NCBI GenBank assembly: GCA_963556255.1
Contig: OY744609.1
Span: 23,026,276-23,090,275, forward strand
Direction: 5' to 3'
DNA: 64,000 bases
Source: Allolobophora icterica
Lineage: Eukaryota; Annelida; Clitellata; Crassiclitellata; Lumbricidae
Shown: positions 1-11,700 of the stretch, one piece after another
How positions within the stretch are numbered: the first letter of the stretch is position 1
Layout of the letters: each line of letters opens with the position of its first letter
The notes under the pieces: generated by a model
What the model was told of the DNA's origin: nothing
What the model saw: the letters and a program-made list of their open reading frames with translations, nothing else
The model's database searches: none
Translations under genes and position numbers: made by a program

Positions 1-2
1 AT

Positions 3-3000
3 TACGACCAGACAGATGGGCGGCAAACTCTGGGTGTCAACCACCATCCACAGTATTATGTCATGCGTCATTTTGACGGTGTCATTGCGGAAACTATCGA
101 CAAGCACGGTACCCACTACATCGTCACGAACTCGGGTGAAAATCACGTCAATCTGCTTTCGGACGTCGGGGATCTCCAGATGGAGGATGATGCTGCTTCT
201 TGTGAAGGCATGAGCGATCAGAGGCAACCAAGTGCCGACATTTGCAGCAGGGTGGGAAGGACGCCACAGTTGATGGATGCAGAAGAGAGTGAGTACTCTG
301 GATTTCTGGATTATGACAGCATAAGATTGTTATCCCTTATCATCAGGTAAAACCCAGGTCAAGAGCATTAGCTATTCATAGGTGCTTTGAGAGCATATTT
401 AAGTAATTATGGTAGATATAACAGGTGAGGGCATACCTTCAAGGAATGAAAGAAGAAGAGGCCTTGACAGGTATGGGAGGTAGGCATTATATGGCAATAT
501 ATGGCAATATATGGCAAATGTTTGTTCATGAAAAGTGGTGTTCATAAACCTGGCTATAGCTAAATCTGTTGACGTTTACATATTCCATTATCATAAGGGG
601 TCATTGCATAATTACGTAACGCGGAAAATGGCCGTTTTTGACCCACCGACCCACCCTGTAACGCTTCGTAACGTTTCCCTAGACCCACCCACCCACCCAC
701 CCCAGTGTTACGTAACGAAAAATCATTTTAGATTTACTATGTGAACGCGCAATTATGATTCATATTACATAGCGAATTTAATATAGTATGTGAATTAGAA
801 TTTGACAGTAGGCCTAAAATATACAGAACGTTTTATTTATATAAATGACAGTCATGTTTCAAATGCAAATTACTTTTTAAAAAGTTTTACGTTACAGTTT
901 TACACTGCTGAAAAGTTTCATGGACTAAATTGCTTATTAATAATTAATCAAAATAATATGAACTAATTATTTGCTTAGTCTGAGCACTTCGATAATTATT
1001 AATACAAATATTGCTGTTTTGTCGGGCATCAATTTAAAATGTTTGAAATTTGTGTCCACTGAGTAAAATATGCTTCATAGTGGTTCTTCGAGGTCAGGAA
1101 TCCAAGGAGAATTACAATATTGTTCCGATGGTAAAACTATGAAAGATCCAAACAATTCGAACAGCGGTTTCCGGTTCACACAAACGGGAGAACAGAATGT
1201 TGATCAGAACTTTTGCTGGTGTCTGCTGCCTACTTCGGTAACTGTCGGTACTTCGGTTAATTTCGGTTTTTGTCTACGACAGTTGCGAGAATGATTTGTC
1301 TTGGCGACAACAGTTGGAAAATTCATACCGCAAAGCTTACATTGTCTCTTTTTGCAAATCTTCCATTGAGGCAGATGGACAATATAGATCATATGGGTAT
1401 GGCTGTCTGAGTTGATTTAATTCGAAATATCCCGGTGAGTATCTTGAAGAAGCGCAGAGAGTTTGCAAAAATGACGATCTGCTGGTATTGGATCCTTCAT
1501 TGGCAATGCTTTAATCCCAAATTCAGTGTGCTGAAAAACTCGAGGAAATGGTAAAAACCGGTTTGGTAACATTTTAATTTATCCTCAGGTTTCAATCAAT
1601 GGCAGATAATTTTCAATAAGTCTGAACTTGATAGCACCGTGACAGTGTATTAAACACTAACTTAGTGTTGATTGCGTGTTTTTAGTTAAGTTTTAAATCA
1701 ATGACACAAAGTTACAACTTCGATCACATCCTGTCTAAGGTGTCATTCGATGTTAATTTAAAATTCATTTATAACTAAACTTTTGGTAAAAGCGTTACGT
1801 AACGTTCACCTCCATACACCCACCCACGTAACGTTTCGTAACGTTTTCAAGGACCCCACCCACCCACCCTCGAGCGTTACATAATTATGCAATGACCCCT
1901 AAGATGCAAGATGATCGCTTTGAATGAAGCCATAGACAAAAATCTTGATCTGTTTGGGTGCAGTTGAAATTAAACCTGTCAGACAAACCAGAATTCATTT
2001 TCTATAGGATCGTTTTGACTGATCCACTAACCTTGCAAAGGACGACCAGTCAAAAAGAAGTTCATCTCATGCGAGTACTTCTGTTTTGCCTGTATTATAT
2101 AGTACCTTGACAGTACTTTCAGTGCAATTAGATTTTACCCTGCTTTTTCAGCCCATGGAGATCACGTTCCGAGGCTGTTTGTCGTTCATTGTGACGGAAG
2201 TGGACAGGAGTTACTGCGTTCAGACGATGTCGCTCCCTACCTGTCGGCAGCTGAGCGTGATCCAAGTTCCGTTGTCCTGAAGGCTCCACTGCCCAACTGC
2301 ACGGACATCTACGGCATCACCGTTCTCCGACCTCTGTCAAAGAATACTTCACAGACGTGGCTCAAGGGTTATCTACTTGATTCCATCATACCTGCCGGAC
2401 TAAAGTCACACGACCTGAGGAGAAGTTACCCTGGTGAGGCGACGACTCAGAGCTCACTGTTCAGCAAGAGCTCCAAGTTTGGCGCGAACAGTCCATTGGC
2501 AAAGGTAGAACCTGTACCAGTGGCCAAACAAGTCAAATGTCCTTCAGTTCTGGAATTTCGACAACTTATCAAATACAATTCAGTCTCAGAAGTACAGCGG
2601 ACCAAGTAAGTCAGGTTTTACTTAGGCCCATTCATTCATTCATTCATTCATTCATTCATTCATTTATTCTTTTATTCAGAGCATTTATGTAGCACTCTTT
2701 GAAGTAGTACATTTACATATACAGTGTGTAGCTATATAAATGAAATTACGTTACATTGACATTTATACCATGTAAATGTAAAGATATTTTCAACAGGTCA
2801 ATCTTGTAATGACTTAAAAGCCTGATAAGCATCCATAGCCTACTTTTCACTAGCTTTGTTAAAAACGTATGAAGAGAAGAATGGCAGTCCCCTTAAGCAA
2901 ACCATGAAAGGGTCAGCCATTTAGTATAAAATATTAGCAACTTTGTTTCTCATAGCCTTGGCATATCAGGACAGGTGACGAATCCTCTTTATCGTTGCCT

Positions 3001-6000
3001 GATCTTTCCACTGAGAGTGTACAATCAGCCTATTCTGTTGCTAAGTTTGCTAGGGGGAAAATGAAGCAAAAATCACAAACATCTTTCTACCATGACAGTG
3101 AGATTTGAACCCGTGGATACTATGTTGACAGTCCAGTGTGCTAACTACCAGACTATTGCACACCTTGTTAACAATTCTCATACACCTGTTATACCAACAG
3201 TTACCAGAAGCACAGGTTATGCGATGTTTCAGTGCTATGTAAGAATCCATTTCGAGCAGAAACTGGTCGTTTTGTAGGCTGAACTTGGGCTTGAAGGCAT
3301 TTGCTGATCATGTGAAGAAGCGAGCGGCTTATTACAAGGAAGTGTCAATTCAGGACACACGAACGGATGAAGAAAGGGCGACTGCAGATGAACTTCAGGC
3401 TCGACTTCCGACTCCCTGTGCCGCTCCCCAAGAACTGAAATGTAAGACTTTTCAGTTCGTCGTCTAGATAATCAAATCGTTTTCTTTTGTTGAAATAATT
3501 ATGTGTTTAATCTCTTGGTCCTAAACAGATAGATAGATGATGTCAAATGCAGCACACCTACTGGTAGTATGAACTACCAGATAAATTTAAGAGGAACATG
3601 TGGAGAAGACTTTTGAGTTAGACCTATGCAAACCACGGTTGTGTTCAGTTTATTAACAAAAATTATACTAATTGAAATATGCTAACAGGGAGAGATTGCA
3701 AAAAGCAGATGATTTTTACATTGTGAGAAATCTAAATTAATGTAAACTAAAAACTGCATTGTTTATCATAGTGCATAAGGCATCAATGATGGTTGCTTCA
3801 AGAGAAACCATAGTGAAAAAAACATGATCTGTTGGAGAAGTCTGTTCAAAATCTGATATATCAGGAAAACCAGATTAAAGTTGAAGCAGATGAACATGGA
3901 AATGGTTGGAGGGAAAATAAATATCATGTGGAAAAATATGTTTACTAATTTTGTGTTTTACTTTCTTTGTCATTTCAGCAGTCGATGATGTGAAGTCCGT
4001 TTATGAGAAAGCGTTGACTCCAGTGGAACGTCCTAGGATCACATTGTCTGCTAAGATGAGAATGAAAAAGTATGACTTGGAAAAGGTGAAACAGGAACTT
4101 GAAGAAGAAAAGGAATGCCGAAATGCTCTTAGACTTCGGAACATTTCCCCATATTTCAAAAGTGACCTAGCAGCTGGATATTCCAATAAGCAGGTAAGAA
4201 GAAGCTTACGGATGAATTGGAGGCTGCTGATAATGATGACGATGATAAGAACAGCGATTATGGCGGCATCGTTATAATATGTGATGAAGTTCATGCATTC
4301 ATTTAGTACCTTTCTCCTTAAGAAGTGTTGTAAAAATTGGCGATTCTAATTACAATTACTAATTACATTATGAAGTTTCTCTTGAAATGAGGCTAAATGT
4401 TAGGCAACCTGCTTGCAAGGGACCAGTAAGAAAATTACGAAAAACTTGATTTTATTCTGTTATTGCAGAACAAAGCGGCACTTACCAAGCAGTTTCTTGG
4501 ATACATCTCATGTGGCACACCTGTGCAATCAGAGAATACTGAACAAAGAAATGAGTCTCCTCTGCTTCCACCACCAGGTCAGTGCCAAATGTACAGAGTA
4601 ATCAATAATTGTAGGTGAATAAACTGGTGCTCTTCACTTAGCTGTGAAGTGGCGCTTTAGAAATTTTGAGTTTATGATTGCGATTAATCAACAATTGGAA
4701 TACTTGGTATAGTATTTGAAGCGTACACAGAGGCAGCTATAAATATATTTTTCTCAGCCTTGGAACATGACTGTAGAGGAAAAGTCCTCGTACAGTAAAT
4801 ATCAGAAACAGTTGAAGGCAGTGCTTTTTTTCAGCCGGAACGGCGTTCCGGCACCTTTTTTCAGCTACTAAAGAATAATTTTTTTCTTTTAATAATAAAA
4901 ACAATAATTTAGTTAATTTAATTTAATTTCAGTGTTTTGAATTGTTTTCAGTGTTTATCTTGACCCCTCCTACCCCAATCCCGTTTTTCTCGGAATTTTA
5001 GCCCGCCTTTAATTGTTCCGTTCCGGAACTATATTGTTCCGTTCCGGAACCTTTTTTTTCCAGAAAAAAAGCACTGGTTGCAGGTATGACAGATACGTGA
5101 CTAAACAGTGAATAGAAGTTTTTAAGTGTTATTCTGTCTCATCAGACAATCAAACCTCAGAACTTCATTATTGGCAGTGCTGTCTATATGCTATTAACGA
5201 CTGTTAATGTAGTAATGTGTTTTGATCTTCCAAACAACCAAGGTGATTGGTATAGTTCAAAGTTTAATAGAATTTGTACAAGTTATCAGCTTCTTGAGGT
5301 TTTTAATTAATGAAATTGTCTGATTAACTTTGCATCCAAGAATTCTTTTAGGTGTGTTAGTATAGTAGTTCAGTGTGTGGCTGTGATTCTTTTATCCAGG
5401 CATCGCTTGTCAGCATTTGTCCCCAGAACCTGAAGATAAATGTGAAGATGTTAAGACATCAGGCAGAGAAAACAAAACACCTGAAGGTGACAATCTGAGC
5501 AACAACCTGAGCAATAGAGAGATGGTGAATGATGCCACGGAATCATCGGAAAAGGAAACAGGTTACCTTCTCGTCCCGTAACATCATCATCAACATCATC
5601 ATGGTCCGTAACATCATCACCATCATCAACATCATCATGGTCCTTAACATCATCACCATCATCAACATCATCATGGTCCGTAACATCATCACCATCATCA
5701 ACATCACCATGGTCCGTAACATCATCACCATCACCAACATCATCACGGCCCGTAACATCATCACCATCATCAACATCATCATGACATTATTACTGTGGCG
5801 TCATCATGGTGATGTCATCAGGATGTCGTCATCATCCTCAACATCATGACAGTTTATTACTGCAATGTCTGTGTTCCTTGTATTGACATTATCATGTTTA
5901 TAATTGCTTTTGCACTAATGCTCAAGATAGAGAAAAGGCAATGGGTGATGTCGTGGCAGAATTCATTCATTCATTCACTTGTTCATTCAAAGCAGTTGTA

Positions 6001-8713
6001 CATCACCATCCAAGATATTTGCTCAGTGGTGCTCCTATCCCAGTGAAAGAGAACAGTTTTAAAGTGTTGGTGAATGTTGCATGCAGCATCCCTCGCTAGA
6101 AAGACATGCTGGGATTCAGGCTGATGGCCAAAACACTGAAATAGAACCACACATAAACTCTGTGTCAGAGGTTCAATGTCTATTGTATCTCATGGAACTG
6201 ATAGTATATTTCGTAAGGATAGGTCTTCCAGTTGTTCGCTTGCTACAACAAAAATATCTTTCAACTTCAGGTCTATGCCTCTGCACATCTCAAAGAGGCA
6301 CTCCTTGGAAGTTGCTATTATAAATATCGAATTATCTTACATTACATTACAATCACCTGCTATGTGTTTGCACTCAGACACATGTGTCACTATTTACACT
6401 TATCATTTAGTAAACTGACCATGGTTAAAAAACGATTTCCACGTTTCGATGTTTTGATGATAAGTTTTTTTATTTAATTTCCAGCTGAAGGAGCATTTGA
6501 TTCTCGTGAAGGACTGGCAGATGGAGTTTTGGCTGCAACAGAACACAATGTCTTTGATAGACTAATCATTTCTGAGTCTTCTTTGGCCGATAAGAAAATG
6601 TCACCAAAAGCCGGTAATGAGTTGATGGTCACTTTGGACTTCTGTCTGAGCTTCACGTCTTTCTAAATACTGTCGGTGCAAAACCTTTACCTAAGCTTTG
6701 CAAAACAAGACAGTACTATTTAAAATTTATAATTGACACAAAAATAGTTTCTGAATCCAAGTATCAGTTCATTGGCCATGATGGGCGTGAAGGGTTTAAC
6801 ACCTTTGTTGATCAGTCGTGGCATAGGTGAGTGGAAGGCGATTCCACTTTATCACTTGCTCATCTTCCATTGAGAGAACACATCTTATGGCCTGGGTCGC
6901 AGAGTTCACTACAGGGTGCCTGGGTCACTGAGTTCACTAGAAGGTTCTCCACAACAGACTTTTATGTCAGTTATATGTCTGTGTTAAAAGAAATCAAATC
7001 AATTACCTCAACTCGTGTTGCAGTGCTGAAGAATTATTCAGACACTTTATATAGCTCTAGTACTGTAGCCTACCTCAGAAAGGTGCTGAGGTCTTCAGAG
7101 TAGTATGGCTTCATTGCTCAAATTGTGTGCTTAGTAAAGCTGCTTCTTAGTTAACATCAATGAAGTTCCTGATCTCTTAAATTGTGCATTATAGGTGACA
7201 ACAGTGAAGAAAATTCTGACATGGACCTATTTATGAAACCGCTGGAAAATGCTCAGAAACCTGCAAACGATGATTCTCTGCCCACATTCAAGATGCCGGA
7301 CTTTAAAGGTTAGTGGCCACATTCAGTTTTATATTTAGAACTGTGGATCATAAAGAGAAAGAGAGCCAAACAGACAGACAGACGGACCTGAAGAAATTTG
7401 AGCTGCTTTGAATAATCTTTAGGAAGGCCAATTCACTATGTGGAGCCTACACATTTTATTGAAATCTGCTTGGCGTTTGTTGAGATCCATATAATTTTGA
7501 TGCTTCTGTGAACTTCTTGCTTTCTGTCTAGTCACTGAGACACCCTGATGGAAATAAGTATTAAATGTTATAGCTTATAGGACCTATAGGTGTGTTGTAG
7601 GTATGTTGATGTCATTTGCCTGCTGACAAAAGATTGTCGTTTTGAATGAACCTGACATTGTTTAGGCTAGCAAAGAACACCACTGAGAGGTTCTTAGTAG
7701 ACACTATACAAATATTCAAATTTATTAATTAAGGAAACTGATAAACATTGTGAAATTTCCACCAAATTGTGTAAATAACTAGCTAAGTTGTGATTATTAG
7801 CTGACGATAAACACTCGCACCTAACAAAGTATTCAAAGACAGTAGAACATGCACAGTGCAGTAGCCTTCAAATAATACAACTTAGTATTAAAATGAATAA
7901 GTTGACTGCAAATAGCAGGTTACACTGTAGTTCCATAGCTAAATATTACTTCTTTTTTAGGACTTTTGGCAGACATCATGTCAGGAAACAATGCCGAAGA
8001 TATCGAAAAATCAATAACCAAACATGAAAAGGCTCCCACTCAGAAAGCTGGCAAGGACCTTAAACAAGATTCAGCCAGAAACGAACCTATCATCAAGTGT
8101 GATAAAGGCTCACAGGGTTTCCAGAAAGATCCCTGTGCAGCTGCTAGTGATGATGACGAGTGTGGAAAACTGGTTCAGAAGCAGGCAACGTCGTGTAGAC
8201 CTGTAAGCAACTGTGATGAAGATGACCCTATGGTCGTTGCCTTGACAAAACAGAATGCCTGTCATCAAAATGACAATGCCAGGCAACCAGATTACAATCA
8301 TATGAATGCGGACATGGAACGAGATTATGACTCCGTACAACAAGTAACAGTGTCCATTGAGACATCACAGTCGGACAGTTCTAAATGTAAGAAACACATT
8401 ACCACTCTGTTACATTCCCATTAAGAAGACTTGTTGCAAATCACTATGATTTACAATTCTAACTCAAACATTTATGTCACTGCCTTGTAGGCTGCACTTT
8501 ACTGCCTTAAGGCTACTTTAATGTCTCATACAGAGTAACATGGTCTAATTCTACATAAACCATGAATGTTGGTTTCTTTTTGATTTATGTTAAATCTTTT
8601 CTTTCCAAGATCATCAGTGATTACACTTTCGTTGTTAGCCCTAATCTACTTAATTGAAAATTACCAGGAATTATCTGTTGCAAAAGTGATGAATGTAAAG
8701 TTATTATTATTAC

Positions 8714-8792
<79 letters not shown>

Positions 8793-11700
8793 GAGGAATA
8801 TTTATATAGTGCCCCTTCAAGGCTGTCTACTCAGGAGTGCTCCCAGTCCAGCCACGGCTAAAAAGACTAGCTTTTAAATTAGTATAAAAAGTAGTTGAGC
8901 AACAGCCTTACTTCAGCTGACTATATAGGCAGTCATATTTTACTCTATATCTACACATTCATATTTTGTCCCTACAAGTCGAGACATGTCTGTTCTAAAC
9001 AAACTTGTGAATTTTTTCTCAGCTCAGTCTCAAATACCACCAGGAAATGTTAGGACTATGATGAAGAATGCTGCTGTTGAACCGCAACAGTTTAATGATC
9101 CTTCAGTTCCAGGTTACGTGGCTTATGGGAAACGACCTGGTGCCATTCCCAATGCAAAGGTAATAATCTACTTAAATGAAACTTATCAGGAAGAAGAACT
9201 TTGCAAAAGTGGTGAATGTAAGAGGCATGTGGTGGTGGTGGTGTTGATGGCAGCTGTCTAGTAGTGGTTCATGTGCTCAAGCATTCTAGCCTCTTTATTG
9301 TTTATAATTATTATTTTAACTGAAGTGTACTAAGGGTGCAGTGTTTATAATTAAAAAACCCTGCATGAAATGAGTACATTGACTGTACACTGTTTATAGG
9401 CAGATTGAGTTTTCATTGATTCTTTTCCCCGTAAGGCTGTTTTCGTGTCTTCTTGAATTTCCTTCTTGGCTTTCGATCTAATATGGAAGTTAGCTTGCAT
9501 AACAACTTTGCTTAGTAGCAACAATACAACTGTATTTGATAATACCCTCCTTCCAAAGTTCAGAAGTGCACACGACCATATATGACAGAACATCGATGGC
9601 GCTGAGCAATTGTGAGTGAAGGACTTGCTCAAGGTCCCTACACAGTAACTACCTTGGGCAAGGCTCGAACCCGTACTCTCTGCGTTACAGGCCAGGCGCT
9701 CTAACCAATCGGCCATCATGCCACACTGGTACCTTGAGCAATTATTACAGTGGTGGCGGTATAAATGTTTTTGAATTAGGTTAGAAGTGTGTCTTGGCTA
9801 AGAAAAATGAAGTTGCTAATGCCATACCCATGACTGCCCCTCACAATTGGCTTAGGGAACTGGTCCTTTTCTTGTTCTTGTTCATTTTCGTTTCTTCTGC
9901 TTCTTGACCTTAGTTTGCTCGGGTTGAGGAATCAGTTCGGAGGAAGGTGAACAACGTCATTATAACTGGAGCTACACCTGTTGGCTACCAGACGATAAGC
10001 CGCATGAGAGGATTGGAGATGGCACCCGAGCGGGTCGACTTTGGAGTTCTGAAAGAGGGAAATACATACGCTCTCAATCTCAGCCTCCGAAACACTGGAG
10101 TTGATGCTTGTCGATTCCGGGTCAAGCAGCCTCCGCCATCAACTGGTGTTAAAATCCTCTACAAACCAGGACCAGTAAGAGCACACTTGCATCAGATGTT
10201 TTATGTTCATTTATATAGCACCTCTTTAAGAATCACTCAATAGCATGATCTCATCATGCAGTAAGTTTTCAGCCTATTTTAAATAACAAAACAGTTTCAA
10301 CTTGTCGTAGCTGCACCTGCACTTTAACACCTTTGTGAAATTCTTAAAGGCACTCTACATATTGCTGTATATATATACATACATTATATACATACATACA
10401 TACTAGGACTGTACCGAACATTCGCTTCGTATTCGCTTTGGGGCCGAATAGTGGATCAAATAGCTATTCGGTATTCAGCCGAATAGTAGCGGTCGGAACA
10501 AATACGAATAGTGGTCATGGAACAATTGGTGTTCTTGAAAGCTAACACAGCATTCTTGCGTTAACTGAGCTGTGACAATTTCTTTAGTTAAATCAGTTCC
10601 ATTCATAGTTTACACAGACTGGCAGAAGGATGCAAAAATTACATGTAGTTAACTGTTTACTTTTAGTTTATGTATTAAATTTACTGAACTGAAACTTTTG
10701 CTTACATTTGAAATTTTGACTGTTGTCGGTAGACCTATTTTGTACACTATTCGTATTCGTATTCGGCCGAATAGTTGGTCCAATTATTTGTATTCGGCCA
10801 AATAGTGATAATCACCTATTCGGTCCAGCCCTTATACTTACACACATACATATATACACACACATACACACATAATACATACATACATACAAACATATGT
10901 ACACATATACATAAATACAGACATATATCCATGTAAACATACATACATACACACACATACATACATACATAATACATACATACATACATGCCTAGATCTC
11001 TGTGTCCAACAACAATGTCATAATGAGGGGTTGCTCTTAAACACTACAAGCAACACAACACTCTCTTGCAATATTTATAAGCATAACTTGGTCATATGTA
11101 TTGTATGTATGTATTATTTATTATGGAAACTTATTTATGTATTTATATAATTTATTACACATGCAAACCATTGAAACTGAATCTAAGCTGTGAGTGAATG
11201 TCACTAGGGACTTAGACAAAGTCATGCAAAGGTTAGAGTAAAATAGCGAATCTTTGCAAGTACCGGGTAATCTACTTGTTGATAGCGAGTTGTCAAGTAA
11301 TTGTATGCAACTTATGCAGATCTCACATATGCAACATGACACTTGTATATGTCACATGTTACAATAATTATTGTTTCTTATCTTGCTTGTCTTGACAATG
11401 GTGGCTGTGCAGGTGGCAGCTGGCATGAAGACGGACATCCAGGTGGAGATCTATGCGATCGCTGCTGGAGTTGAAGGCGATCGTGGAGTTGGTCTGATTG
11501 CTCACAACGTTGAGATTACGACAGAAACCGACCAGATGCTACTGCCGGTCACAGCAAATATCCTTGCAGCATTTTGGCATGAATAATTGCAAAGCAGTGC
11601 CTCTTGTGATTCCGCCGAAGGGCCTAGGGTAAGGTATTGTAAGGTAATTGGTAAGGCAAGGAGTGACTTGTGGCTGGATCTAGTGGGGAAAGAACTCCCA

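Noticed and set aside
5529..5849. Open frames rich in Ile/Asn/Met across the 36-bp minisatellite
   Set aside because: Direct product of CAT/ATG triplet repeats downstream of the SPAG17 exon 6 donor; no splice or homology support.
8587..8877. Poly-leucine frame suggesting a membrane peptide
   Set aside because: Created by the (TTA)n microsatellite.
9351..9719. 122-residue minus-strand open frame
   Set aside because: Covers the SINE and intron sequence; no recognisable protein.
11560..11590. Interpretation that SPAG17 ends at the TAA at 11584
   Set aside because: A phase-matched downstream exon (VLTANEFD) and U12-type splice signals explain the sequence better; kept as the alternative.
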